A stretch of 64,000 nt of DNA from Hypericum androsaemum (GCA_963995505.1 OZ023198.1:9477141-9541140); one strand, 5' to 3'. Shown: positions 32,218-44,507, counted from the first letter of the stretch. Numbers and translations: made by a program. Notes: generated by a model not told the origin, from the sequence alone.

Positions 32218-35200
32218 GACCTTGTTCTTGGATTTTTGAAGAAGTGTAGGGACATCAGATAGAGTTTGGAGCCCTCCGAAACAAGTGCCCTTGATTGTTC
32301 CTCCTATTAGAAGGGGAACACTTGCAATCTCCAAAGTTGCATCAGGTGCTGCTCCTACCAAAATCGCCATTCCTTTGCCCTAGAACAAAAGTACCAACAT
32401 ATATCCCAATAGTCGGAGAAATTGATAATATAACAAAAATTGTGTAAGTGGACTCCAATATTAGAGATGATCGGCTGCCGAGAGACTTAGACTCTTTTAA
32501 ATACATCATCAAATAGTCAAAGGGCTTATAGCCAAGAGACACAAGACATCCTAAATATTTAGGAGGTCCAGAATTCAAATTCTGACATTATCATAGATGT
32601 AAAATTTACTTTTCAAAAAAATACAACATCAAATAACTGGAGTATTTTGAGTAGAGCAAACTCCACGAAAAGTTTACGAAAAATGACGGGGTTGAAAAAT
32701 TTGGGGTAGAAAATTAGGTTTAACCCCGCACTAGCAAACTGCAGAAAAATTACTCCCAAATTAGTGGTGGCGATATCTTTCACCAATCATAAAATTATTA
32801 GGACAACAATCTTTCTCATTTGCATCATTTGAGTTCGATGGGTACGCTACACGACAGACCCCACTCACCCTACTGAAATCAAAGTTACAAAAAACGAGAC
32901 AGCCTAAACTAAAAAAAAGATTAAGTTGATTCAACCAATAAAAAACTTATATTTATCTAGAAAAATATAAAAATTTAAATTTACGAATATAAAAATACTA
33001 GGGGAAAAAATTCAGAAGTCCCTATAATTTAACATATTGTATTAATAGGTCTTTTCAAAAGTAAGTTGACCCTAAGTTTTGAGAAATTGAACCCATTAAT
33101 CCCTATGACCAATTTATATCTCAAATAGCAATATAAAATTACTAAAATATCTTCACTTTTAAAAGCATAAGGAAATTAGTTGTCCTCTTCTTCTCTTGTA
33201 AAATTTGCCTCCGCCGGATGGATAGATATGCACCATGTTTAACTGGATAAACCCACCATTATGTTCTATCTTAAGGAAATAAGCTCATCGGTGCAGACTA
33301 GAGGTAAGAGAAAGGACAAGCCCAGTGGAGTGGAGTGGAGTACAAGGGTAGATAGATTCAGACACGTGCAACTGTAATTTAATCTACCCTACGGCTGTAA
33401 TTTGACCAATTAGCTGGAAGTAGAGTCGAACACGGCGACAAAGATGATAGGATCGGACAACCTGGAGGACATGGAGAGCATTGCCCTCGATGACGATGTT
33501 TCATACCAGAGCGCCATGTCCTCCTCCCTGGTGGAGCCGGCTAACTTCGATCCGGTGCTTGCCCCTCCAACCCTGCGGCCGAACAACGACCACTCGTCCT
33601 CCTCGTACATCGAGCCTTGCCTTCGACGAGGTCGGGATCAACGGCGACAGCCCCAGTCGCTCGAGGACTAATTTATACCATCATCCGGTAACGGCTGCTG
33701 CTATTGACCCTCTCCTCAACCCAATACTCATCGAAGACATCAACGTCGACATCATCGCTCCGACCCTCTCCAGTTGATAGAACCTTACTGTTTTTTATTC
33801 TCTTGATGTTTGTAATTTTGTTTCCGTAGGTGATTTTTTTTATGCTTTTCTAGTTGGGAAAAGTCTACTTAAGTACCCTGTAGTATCGCAAAAAATCAAG
33901 TTAGTACCCTGTGGTTTAAAACGTATCAATTGAGTCAAACTTATTCCAATTAAAATCAATTAGAGATCGGGGCAGCTACCCGAACCCTGTCCGACCTGCC
34001 CAAAACCTGCCCGACCAACACAACGTGCCACATCATCAAAATCTGATGACATGGCGGTCTTTCTCCTTTCCCCTCCCTCCTTTCTCTCTCTCCTCCTTCC
34101 CCTCTCTTCTTCTTCTTCTTCTTCTTCTTCTTCTTCTTCATAATCCCAAAAACCCAGCCAACCATTACAAATGCTTCAACCCATCACACCCAAAAATAAA
34201 ATCAACCTCCATCGAAAACCTATGCTTAATCCAGAGAATCGAAAATCAATTCACATTAAGAACACAGAATTAATCAATTCCAGCCAAAATACCCAATTAA
34301 TTGAATATACTAAGAACCCTAGGCTTGACTTCGCCGATCTCTAGAAACTTCTCTAGAAACACCCAATTGATTAACTACATGCTTACTGTTTATCCAGGCT
34401 CCTGCGATAATCAAGTCATATGAATGGGAGTACTACTTGTAATTAAGATTTGAGAACCGATTTCAAGCTCGAAGCCGACTTGAGAAGCGAGATGGGCGAC
34501 TGGGGCTTCGAGCCTGGCTCAAGCTATCCAAGGGGCTGCCTTTGGGATTCGCTATCGAGCTTCTCATCGCCATGATGGTGACCTTGAGGGTGACGACAAA
34601 GCCCCTCTCATACCTCGAACAAGCCCCACGATCCTCTTCTTTTCAACTCATCGCCGTCAAGGTCGAACCCCTCTCATCGGCGACGGTAATCCCGAGGAAG
34701 TAGATCCCATTGACGAGGTGGTAAACGACGCGGTACTGACTCTCGACATCGACGATGAGCTAGTCGGAGGACGCCGCGAGTGAGTCATCGCCGAAGGAGG
34801 TGAAAGGTTGGTCTTTTTTTTGTTGGAGAAAGAAGGTACCCATATCCCTCTTCTGGAAAAGTTGGGTTTTTTATTTGGTTCTTGAAAAAATAATTGATTT
34901 TGGGATCTGAATGTTGCGAAGAAGGAGGAGGAGGAGGAGGAGAGAGAAAGAGAAGAGAGAGAGAGGAGAAAGAGAAATTTGTCCACGTGGCGCCACATCA
35001 TCAGAAAATTCTGATGTGTCTGGTCCACGTGGCCGAGCAGGGTTCGAACATGACGGGCAAGGTTTGGGTAGCTGCCCGGGCCTCTAATTGATTTTAATTA
35101 GAATAATTTTGACTCAATTGATACGTTTTAAACCACATGGTACTGACTTAATTTTTCGCGATACTACAAGGTACTTAAGTAGACTTTTAACTTGGAACAA

Positions 35201-38200
35201 CGTTAAAATTACTCGTGATCCCACCACCCTCTTTTATGTGATGTCAGAAACAAATTAGCATTTACTCTCCACTGGAGCATCAACCGAAAAAAGTTTGTGT
35301 GCTTCATAGCCGCGATGATTTTGTGCTTTTTTTCTATCGTAAGTTTCTCATCGATTTTATTATGATAAGGTTTTGACGAGACTTAAAATCGTATGAGGAA
35401 TTTCAAAGTTGTAAATATGTAACAATTGTGTGAATAAAGCTTCTTTACCTATAGAAAAACATCATAGCCGCTTTCGGGCTCGGTTTTATTGTATATAGTT
35501 TTAGCCTCCACAGGAAACCTACCAAGCTCTTGTCCATTTCCACCCTGACATCTTTTGAAATTAACAAAATGGCTTTTGTGGTGATAAACGAGGGCATTGC
35601 AGTGCGAAATAAGTCTTCGGGATCAGCAAGATACACAGTTGCAGAAGGTGATAGTTAACCTATATATGTCCGTCAATTCTTCTACGTCTCGTGCCACCAG
35701 TTCGAATGCCGTTTGGCAGTTTTTAGGTTTCTTGTTGCAGTATTAGAGAGAGATAGAGGATGGGAATGAAGAGCAGTGGTGGAGATATCGTTCAAGTCCA
35801 AGGACTTTAGTCACACAAACTCTTGTCCGTTCTAGTTTAATGTGAGGGAAAGATATTTTAGTAATTTTATATTTTTATTTGAGATATAAATTAGTCACAC
35901 AAACTTATGAGTTCAATTTCTTAAAATTCAGGAATCAATTTACTATTAAAAGGACTTATTAATATAATATATTAAATCATAAGAACTTCTGAATTTTTTC
36001 TCCAAAATACTACTAAAAGAGCCGTCTTTAATAATGCCATATGAGAATGAAATGTGTACCGGTTTTGAGGACAATAGAGCTTGATTGGCCATGGATCCCA
36101 CGCCAGAGCACTCGAAGCAGTAGTCAACTCCTGACCCACTTGTTAAGCTCTTAATCAGCTCCGAAGCCGAAGACTTTTCTTCGGAATTTAAAGGGTTTAT
36201 AAAATCTGTGAGCCCAAAAGTCTTTGCCTTATCTTTCTTCAAGTCGTTGATGTCCACGCCAATAATTCTGGCGGCTCCTTGGACTCTTGCCCCTTCCACC
36301 ACCTGCACATACACCACACAAAATATGATAACATTTACGAAAATTATTTTGAGTTAGGTAACTTTTTTTAGAAATAAAGTTGCATATTTGCTTACATTAA
36401 GTAAGGAAATCAGAATATGATATAACGTCTAAATCCGGAGGATGGTGATGTGTAGTCCAATGAGGGGGTGTATGTAATGCATTAGGTAGCGGAATTTTTT
36501 AGCTTTACTTCATTATACCAAACGCTGTTGACTTTTTGCAAAATGATAGTATTTTTCGTAAAAATAAATTTTAACACTTTCATTATAATTATCAGGAATT
36601 ATTTTTAGATAAATTAATTGTCATCGACCCAAATATCTTTTGGCGCAAAACGGTAGTATTGCGGGTGACAAGGTCTTAACGATCCACTGCCCTAACGAGA
36701 ACGTTTAAAAAGTCAAATAAACAGATATTACCATGGTTTTAAAAAATATGGTCCGACCGATGGTCCGACCAGGTAGAACTGCGAAATGGGCACAAGACCG
36801 GTCATTTTTAGACTTTTGATTCGGGTCTGTACTAATCAGACCAAATTCGGTCAGACCGACCAATTTTGAGGTCCACCGTGACCGGTCGAACCCAGTTAGT
36901 ACAAAAATGGGTGAAATTGACTTTTTTTGGTAGTTTTCGAGAAAAAAATTGATTTGACAAATTTATAAAGTAATAAATAAAAAAATAGATTTATAGAGTG
37001 GAGAGATAAAAAATTAAGTCTATTTTTTTACATGGAAAATAAATATATTTTAACCTACATATATATTATTTAAAATATTTAAAAATAAAAATATTTTTGG
37101 TCCAACCGGTCTGACCGACCGACCCGGAAAACGGTAGGAATTCCGGGTCGTAGCTCCGGGCCGGGTTTTAATACCATGGATATTACACTGCCCCGATTTG
37201 TAATCTATATTTATTAGTGAATATTCTTCAGAGACGATCTCATGATTTTTCTCTCCGGTAAATACAGTTTTTCATGTGGTGTTTTTTGGTAGTTTATTTT
37301 TATAATTTACCTTTGACTATGATAATTATTAATTATTGGACTAAATTTTATTTACGCGAATAAAATTTTCAACGCAATTTTTTTGGATTACTGAATAGCA
37401 ACGGTACCACGTCATGTTAGCAAAAGTAAACAACAGATTAAGTATTCAAAAGATTGATTTGGCTGACATGTATTATTTTTTGTTGTTGATAATCTTCTAT
37501 TGTAATCTCTATATTTAATAAAAAATCAAAATAAATAGTTGATGTAGTTTTTTACTTATTTATTACGTCCAACCATTCTCTACTTTCGGCAAATACACGA
37601 AGATTTTAACCATGGTAAAATTTTAACGAAGACTGTAGCACGAAACGAAATGAGAATCAGTAGGTTGAATAGTACATACCCCAAGGCCAACAGCACCAAG
37701 ACCAATAACAGCAACAGTTGACCCAGCCTCAACCTTGGCTTCCTTCCAAGCAGCTCCAAACCCAGTTGAGTACCCACAAGACAAGAAAGTGGCATGAGCT
37801 AGATCAACACCATCTTCAACTTTGACCACAAAATTGGAGTCCATCACTGCGTACTCTGACCAGGTAGAGCAAGAGAGCGTATGATAGAGCCTCTTCCCTC
37901 CAATGGACATCCTTGAGGTTCCATCTGGGAGTAACCCAGCGAGGCTAATAGGGTGTTTCAGGCACAAGTTGGTCTTCCTTGAGGTGCAATTCTCACACTC
38001 TTTGCACTCTCCTATGTACACTGGAATCACCAAGTCTCCTTCTTTTAGGCCTTTAACTTCATTCCCTATGCTTTCTACTTCCCTGCAAAATTACTTCCGT
38101 CACGAAATTGAATCCTGGAATTCCGTCGTAAATGGACCTTAGCCAATATGGATGAAAGGTCAATTTTATCTTACCCAACACCTTCGTGTCCTAGGACTCG

Positions 38201-38613
38201 AGGGAAAAGAGACTGAAACAATAAACAAAAATATTATTATTAATTACGAATAAAAATTATGGAGAGAAGAGAGAATACTAACACTCAGATGTCCCCGGGA
38301 GAGAAGGATATCAGTGTGACAGAGACTAGCATAAAGCATCTTTACTCTAACTTCTGATGATTTAGGAGGATCTACTTGTATCTCCTCCAATTTCACGGCC
38401 TCTCCTTTACCCCAACATACAGCAGCTACAACATCCACAAAATTACCCAAAAAAGTTAAGGTTATATTAGAAGTGTATTACGGGAAATTCAAATTAAAAA
38501 AAAACGAGATGTCCAATTTCGGACGGATATAATATTAAATGGCAATCATATGAATTTAAGTTAGATGCAATACCTTTGCATGTTATGACTTGGGACGCAG
38601 TTACTTTTGACAT
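31801..38613 (-). CDS. Alcohol dehydrogenase-like, zinc-dependent
   Basis: Seven GT-AG exons on the minus strand (38613-38574, 38425-38283, 38212-38175, 38082-37680, 36302-36060, 32379-32221, 31911-31801) join in frame to 378 residues, the normal length for plant ADH. The N-terminus reads [20 protein letters not shown]. Catalytic zinc ligands are Cys49 (SLCHTD), His70 (GHE) and Cys176 (SCGYSTG); structural zinc cysteines are 100, 103, 106 and 114. The Rossmann motif GLGAVG is at 201-206 and Asp225 fits NAD preference. It should oxidise an alcohol or reduce an aldehyde in the cytosol; the substrate is unknown. It fits the plant ADH-like group rather than classical ADH1. All ligands and splice sites are intact, so it is probably functional. 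Intron 5 (3.68 kb) and intron 4 (1.38 kb) hold transposons. The last exon is less typical than the rest. Confidence 0.88.
32166..32212. repeat. (AT)n microsatellite in ADH-like intron 6
   Basis: About 23 AT units only 9 bases from the donor site of the sixth exon (exon end 32221, donor GTCATATT). Confidence 0.95.
33444..33777 (+). pseudogene. Probable sorting nexin 2 N-terminal fragment
   Basis: An open frame from ATG 33444 reads [20 protein letters not shown], later [10 protein letters not shown], and [10 protein letters not shown]. The order 'acidic start, SAMSS, APPx[20 protein letters not shown]' is what I recall of plant SNX2 N-termini, which act in endosomal retromer sorting. After IEP a one-base shift moves the frame, and [15 protein letters not shown] continues in the next frame to 33777. 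The PX and BAR domains are absent. It sits inside the Pack-MULE-like element, opposite in strand to the ADH-like gene, so it is best read as a captured, non-functional gene fragment. The family call needs a search. Confidence 0.4.
33855..35195. mobile_element. Nested long-TIR element
   Basis: Arms of about 300 bp: AAAAGTCTACTTAAGTACC ... GTTTAAAACGTATCAATTGAGTC ... GGGGCAGCTACCCG at left pairs with the inverse at 34900-35190. The arms extend into complementary TTC (34108-34140) and GGA (34918-34940) triplet runs. A 9-bp target duplication is not clear (TAGTTGGGA against AACTTGGAA). Internal open frames are low-complexity. Confidence 0.7.
36732..37178. mobile_element. hAT-type MITE in ADH-like intron 4
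   Basis: Ends CATGGTTTTAAAA and, inverted, CATGGTATTAAAA, with a perfect 8-bp target duplication GATATTAC (36724-36731 and 37179-37186), as expected of hAT elements. The interior is rich in GGTCCGACC-type words near both ends. Confidence 0.8.
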
Positions 38614-38693
38614 TGTTGAGGACCTTTCGTTTCGTTTGTGCTTTGACCTTTCGTTTCTTTTGTGGTTTTGTGGAAAACCAAGAAATGGTTTCC

Positions 38694-38702
38694 GATTTTA
38701 TA
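38694..38702 (-). promoter_or_regulatory. TATA box of the ADH-like gene
   Basis: TATAAAATC on the minus strand, about 80 bp upstream of the ATG at 38613-38611. Confidence 0.5.
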
Positions 38703-38709
38703 GAGGTAT

Positions 38710-39745
38710 GCGAAGACTAGTAGGTATAGTCCAATCATCCAGGCCGCTATTTTTCTTGCATCTATTTTTCAAAATAAGTTTGCCTACTACCAAACAACAT
38801 AAAATGTGTACCATCTAACACAACCATAGTGTACTATCGAACGTTATATAATGTGTAATATTAAACGTCAATATGATGTATCACCAGATGCTGTATAATG
38901 TGTACCACGGAACACTAACATGGTAAACGATCGATCGCAATACAATTTTGCATTTTTCAAATTGCCCTTGCCTAATCACCAATATTACAAAAATGCAATC
39001 ACGTGTGCGGACCCAACTATTTTATTTTTGCGTTGTCCGACTTTTGCTGCTAGGAGCCAATCTCTAGGCTCCTTAAGAAGGTAGTTGATTCCGTTGGATA
39101 TTAAATCTAATTAATTATTATTGTCATGCAATAATTAGACTATACAAATAGAATATAGGAAACGTGATTGAACAATATTGAAAACGTTAAGAGTATACTC
39201 GCAATAATTATTTGAGCAAACTTTAGAAATACTACTTCTTTGTAGATCGTGTTTTGATGATCACTTTTTCGAATTTAATTTCGAAGAGACCATAGCGAGC
39301 AGTGTGTCTGCCAAAGGGTATTTAACCTAACATCACAAGGAGTGTACTAATTCAAGTAAGTCTAGTGTTCAAATACTGATAATTATAATTATGGTGTAAA
39401 AATCTATCTTTTTAAAAAGTAAGATGTGTTCTTAAGCTCAAACTACTTGCCTAAATCACTTTAGGCCTCAAGTGTAAGTAAGCTTCCAAGGTACAATGCC
39501 CAATCACTCGTTCAGATGTAAGCGACAATCTGACTGACCTGCGAACCCTCAGCAGTTGCAGAACTCAGACTCAATGCAAATATGAGAATGCATATGATAT
39601 GCCAAGAGGGAGAGAGAGAAGAGCATAAAATTATATGTGAGTTTTTAGTGTGTTTCAAATGAGATGAGGAGATCCCTTTCATAGGCTCGTTTTGAGACCC
39701 CATTAAATTTTGGATTAATGGCGATCACTAAATTCTCAATTAACC
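38710..39745. other. Upstream DNA of the ADH-like gene, nothing recognised
   Basis: Contains diverged short repeats around TAATGTGTACCA at 38810-38930. An open frame on the minus strand (39703-39512) starts MGSQNEPMKGISS and has a hydrophobic stretch, but it has no supporting context and I do not call it a gene. Confidence 0.45.
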
Positions 39746-39748
39746 ATT

Positions 39749-41270
39749 GTAATACCCGATCTTATCAATCGAATTAAGTAGGACTTAATTATACTATGAT
39801 TTTGTAAAGTTTTGAAAGCTTTGATAAAATTAGAATTTACAAAGAAAAGAGAAACTATAATAAGTTATGGAATTGTCTAGGTTCCAATTCGAAAATTATA
39901 AAATTAAGATGGAAAGCAAGTTGGTTAAATTTATCTAAAAAGTAAAGAATTTTGACCATTAAAAAATAAAGAAATATAAAACATTGCCTGATACGATCAA
40001 ATATGTGTTAACTCAGTAAAATTATATTGGTAACTTCACTTGAAGGTTCTTAGAAGTTCTAGAGAAACAATTAAATAATAGAAGAAATGATCAAGATAAA
40101 CACCAAGTAAAAAAGAAAAAAGAAGAGCTAAAAGGTAAAGAAAACGTGGCAACTATAGAAGAAGTCCACCAAAATACAAATCTCATTATATATTCAATTA
40201 ATGAGCTTAGTAAAAGTAAAAGTCATAGATTGAAGAGGTAAAAGAAAAGCAAATCGATATAATAAAAAGAGTAGAAGTAACAGATGAAGAGAAAAGGCTC
40301 ACGAAGGTAAGCTATTCAAACAAAGTGATTTGATTACGTGAGCAAAAAGTGAGACGATTTTCTATCGGAATCCATAGGTATGTTTAATAAGTTATGAAAG
40401 TTAGTATCAGTAAGAACTTATTTTTGGACAGAAACTTGACATAAAAAGAATACATCAAGAAAGCTAATTCAAAGAGGATAAAGAAGGATAAATAGAAGAC
40501 TTAATGGGAGACAGCTCGGCCACTAAAAGATTGAGAACATAGATGAGTTTTGGTCGAGAGACTTTATAGGTCGTAGTATTAGAAAATATAAGTATGTTGC
40601 GGTTATTTCAGATTGTAAATTAAAAGGTAAAAATGGGTAAGCTAAATTAATGATGATTTAATTGAACTTTTTGACAAGTTGAAATTAAATTGACTACATA
40701 TTGATGTTGTGCTTTGAAAAGTTGAGCAAGGTAGTGACGTGGAGGATGGGAATAAGATAGAAACAAAGGATGATTAGATAACATGTACGGAAAACCAGAT
40801 AAAATAATTTTGTTATGAATTTTAATTGATTGTGGGCTGTTTTTTATTAAAAAAATTAAAAGAGCTGAAAATATAATTGGACAACTAGATTAGTTGTGAT
40901 TTAATTAATATAGTTATAGGTTTGTGGCTCCGTGACACGTTCGAAATTGAAATTGAAGATTTATATGTACTTTTGGTTAATAAATTAGAGAAATGGATAA
41001 TGGTTGTGTCGAGTTTGATTTTGAATCACCTATACTTTGAGGAATTTAAGCATGGAGGAAGAGGTCGTACGTTGCGGGATAGAAGTTTCAGTAACAAATA
41101 TCCGGTCAAATCGGTAAACAAATGATATGTGACTAGTAGTTTCTTTGATGTACTCTATTATTTTCCTTGATACGAATATGATACACTGAATGTATATTGT
41201 GCATTTGTCATTTGCGCATTATGAAGAGATATTATGATTTGTAAATGTTTGATTAATTTGGCCCTGAGTG
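39749..41270 (+). repeat. Possible gypsy LTR remnant
   Basis: Starts TGTAATACCCGATC, a start I associate with chromovirus LTRs, and continues as non-coding AT-rich DNA up to a LINE. The right LTR end and any primer site were not found, so this is a tentative call. Confidence 0.35.
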
Positions 41271-41289
41271 AGTACTGGAAATGTTTGTT

Positions 41290-42773
41290 CACCGGACATA
41301 TTTGATTCGGGTGAGGAGGGATGCGACCACTGCGAAAGAACTACTAGACCTGAGCATATACCGAGTCACCAACTATCTTCCAGCACTTCTGGAAGAAAAT
41401 GGCTTGGTAGCCATTCTCACAATGGGCCTTATAGGGCCCCATCTGAAACAAACCATCACAGATCTCTGCACGGGAAACCGGACTACAAAGGTTAGACAGC
41501 AGACTGTCCTCCAATAAGGGAAAATCATTCCGGAACGGGAAGACTGGTCGGGACGGTTCCTCCTCAGAGTACAAGCACAAAAAATGATCAACCGCCAGAG
41601 AGCAAAGGGAGTCATGATCCTAAAGCCACTCGCCCTCAAGAGAGAGGAGGCCACAAACTTGATTCCCATGCCGAAGGATAATAGTCGAGGTATGGAAGAA
41701 GTGAGTGTTATGGTCTTCATCAATAATCCACTGCTCCCTAGACTTCTGCATCTAAGGAGCGCCTCCTGATCAAGGATACCTTCCAACTCAATACGTAGTA
41801 TGTCCTCCAGCCAGACAGACCACACATAACACCAGCCTCCAAAGACCTCTGAACGCCCATAAGTCTGATAATGCATCTATCCGTACGTCGGAGGATATTC
41901 CCAAACACCTCTTGGTTTCACTCGCGTAGAGCCGGAGTGAGGGACTCTAATGCACTACCAGCCAGAGAGGGTCTTGGGAACTGGGTATCAAGAAAAGGCA
42001 TGAAGTCAGAGTGAAGAAGCCAGGCAGCTTGGAAATGGAATGGTCTCTCCCTCCTACTCCCTCCCTCGCTTGGCCGAAGCTCAAGAAGGATCGGGGAGTG
42101 GTCAGAGGCCACCCCTGAAAAGTGTCTGACAACAGCCTCCGGCCAGTCTAAACGCTAATCCCCATTACAAAAGACACAATCAAAGTGCTTAAAAATTCAG
42201 GTAGAGCTCTTCCGACCATGAGACCAAGTGAACCTTGGCCCCAGAAACCCAACGTCAATAAGGCCTAAGATATCAATATGCTTTGCAAAGCGCATATTCT
42301 GGTCTGAGAGGCGACCTGAGCCCCCTTGCCGCTCATGAAGGGACTAGATGTCACTGAAGTTACCTCCAAGAATCCAAGGTCCGACAATGGTGGCACTGAG
42401 GTCGGCCAGCCAATCCCACAAGCCTTGCTCTTCATTCGGCCTGGGACTAGCGTAAAAGGCACTGAGGTAGAAGGTATCCTGATGGTTGCTGACACTCGCT
42501 AGAATAAAATGCGTGTCCCAAACTCGGATGGAGAGCTGAACTGTGGGCTCAGACCATAAGAGCCATATGCCCCCACTACGTCTAGATGCCTCGACACGCT
42601 CGATTTTCGAGAAGTCTAGGCGCTGGCAAACCCGATCAACTTTTCTCTTCGAGATCTGGGGTTCAACGATAGTAAGAATACTCGGATGATGATGCTGAAC
42701 TCCTAGCAGTTTGCAGAAAGTGGGGACTACCAGTGCCACAGCAGTTCCAAAATAAGATTGACATAGAAGCCAT
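41290..42773 (-). pseudogene. L1 LINE ORF2 fragment (endonuclease to RT start)
   Basis: On the minus strand the ORF2 start is at 42773 (MASMSILFWNCCGTGSPHF), then a frameshift, then ILTIVEPQISKRKVDRVCQR and SGGIWLLWSEP, the APE-type endonuclease. GPWILGGNFSDI (normally GGDFN) and ASDHSPILL mark later endonuclease motifs. A linker follows, and the start of the reverse transcriptase (about 41560-41300, NGYQAIFFQKCWKIVGDSVY) breaks off near 41290. Several stops and frame changes occur. The 3' two-thirds of the element is missing. Confidence 0.8.
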
Positions 42774-42829
42774 AAATGAAGAAATGAGGAGATCAAATAA
42801 GTATGGACCGATGCCACGTTAGCACCACG

Positions 42830-43045
42830 CGGGCTGCGTGGCCCAATCAGAGGGTGCCACATCGACGTGACGTGGCGCTGATGCAGTTAGCGCCAGAGTT
42901 GGCGGCCCACGTGGTACGCTGTCGTGCTGCCACGTGGCAAAGCTAGAAGGTAGCTTTGCCACGTGGCATACCACATGGCAGACATACGGTCCAAAAGTAC
43001 CACGTGGCAGCCATGCGCGCCACGTAGTGTGCCACGTGGTGCGTT
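42830..43045. promoter_or_regulatory. G-box (CACGTG) cluster with perfect hairpin
   Basis: Five CACGTG hexamers lie within 135 bp, most within GCCACGTGGC. 42928-42945 and 42951-42968 form an 18-bp perfect inverted repeat with a 5-base loop. A TATAAAAA box follows at 43065-43072. The layout is promoter-like and reads rightward, but no gene follows; it could be the U3 region of an LTR remnant. Confidence 0.5.
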
Positions 43046-43072
43046 CTGATTGATCAGATTTCCCTATAAAAA

Positions 43073-43950
43073 GAGAAATCTAGCTGAACCAAAATGTAAT
43101 TCTTCCTACAACCACTCAAAAGAAAGGCAAAACTTTGGAATAGCCCTTGAGTTTTGATCAGATTTTCAATAGAGATAATCTTGTGAAAATTAATTACAAA
43201 TCTGTTATAACGTGATCGTAATTCGACTGGCACAAAGACATAGTCGACTCGAACCTGTGGATCTCTTGCTTCAACAAGTAAGTGATTTATTATTAACGAA
43301 TTAATTTATTAATTAATTGGGTTTAATATATAATTACTCATTAATTACATGTTAAAATCAACATTAAGAGTTCATACTCAGAACTTATTAAAAAATTAGA
43401 AGAACTCATTCTCACATGCCTAAGTTTGGAAAGTCAGAAAGAGCCTTTCTTCTGAAAATGCCGCATCAATAACAAATCACTTAATATTACACCAAGTTTT
43501 AACACGACGAAATTATGCACTAGGTAGATTGTAAATATAATTATCTATAAATAAATTTAAGTTATAAAAAAAACCAAGTTTCAGCAGACTCCAGGCTCCT
43601 TAATTTTGTACCATAAAAATTACTTATCTTTTTATACCATTTTGCTATGAGATTAATTCTACATGTATTCTAAAAAATTCGAACTCAAAAACTGGTTAAA
43701 CTAAAAAAATTCTCTCACAAATTGTTCTAAATATTTGTTATTAAAAAATAATTATCCTCATGTCACGTTTCAAGTTTTGAATTATAGTTATATCCATATT
43801 CCGGGTCATAACTTCAGGGTGCAAATTCAATGGGGATATGGGTAATCCCCACTGAAAGGGATATGAGCAATATTGAAAATACAATAATTAAAAAAAATAT
43901 CAGCAAAATAATACAATTTATGGAAATACGAGTATGAGAATATTGATTTT
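43073..43950. other. Non-coding stretch, nothing recognised
   Basis: AT-rich, without coding pattern. The first part (43073-43280) could be the transcribed leader of whatever promoter lies at 42830-43072. Confidence 0.4.
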
Positions 43951-43959
43951 CATTTTCTC

Positions 43960-44100
43960 GGATATTGGTTTCCATCTTCTATGCTATTGGTTTCATTCTG
44001 CTATGATATTGGTTTCATTCTACTATGATATTGGTTTCCATCTTCTATGTTATTGGTTTCATTCTACTATGACATTGGTTTCATTCTACTATGTTTGGAT
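43960..44100. repeat. 22-bp tandem repeat
   Basis: About six units of the type ATTGGTTTCATTCTACTATGAT, some with TCCATCTTCTATG instead of TCATTCTACTATG. Confidence 0.85.
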
Positions 44101-44507
44101 AAAAACTCGAAAATACCCTCAACAAATTCTGGCCATCAGATCTGTAAAAAAAAAATTGATCAAATCTAAAAACTCATATTTAATCCATACCATGAAAATA
44201 ATTTTTATGTAGTCCCCTGAATCCAAATCCCATAATCTTCACCCATGAAATCAATTCTCAAACAAGAGCAAGTCCGAGAAGTTTAGTCTAAGAAGTAATT
44301 TAATTTTCTTTTTCCTGAGAGGTAAGTTAATGTTCAATTGTATACTTTTCTCTCTTTTTTCGTTCACAACATGAACGACACTAAATATCATCGATTATAT
44401 TCAACTCTGAAAATATAAAGAGGGTGAAAAAAGTAAAAACATAAATTATGAATTTGTACAAATAAAAACAAAGAGGCGTTACAAGAAAACCTAAATTATA
44501 AAAAAAA

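Larger units (their letters stand above)
33001..36003. mobile_element. Pack-MULE-like element in ADH-like intron 5
   Basis: The ends GGGGAAAAAATTCAGAAG and, inverted, GGAGAAAAAATTCAGAAG lead into arms of about 180 bp. The perfect 9-bp target duplication AAAATACTA (32992-33000 and 36004-36012) is diagnostic of Mutator-like insertion. The right end is 57 bp from the ADH-like fifth exon. The interior has a gene-like GC-richer segment (33440-33780, probable sorting nexin 2 fragment), a second nested long-TIR element (about 33855-35195), and a stretch open on the minus strand at 35445-35640 of unknown origin. No transposase was seen. Confidence 0.85.

Noticed and set aside
34657..35091. Ser-rich and Glu/Arg-rich open frames
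   Set aside because: Low-complexity translation of triplet runs in the arms of a long-TIR element.
39512..39703. Minus-strand 63-residue frame with a hydrophobic stretch that could be a signal peptide
   Set aside because: No homology recognised, no promoter or neighbouring exon support, and the length is near chance in this composition.
43934..44212. 92-residue open frame with repeated FHLLCYWFHS
   Set aside because: It is the translation of a 22-bp tandem repeat with no flanking gene signals.
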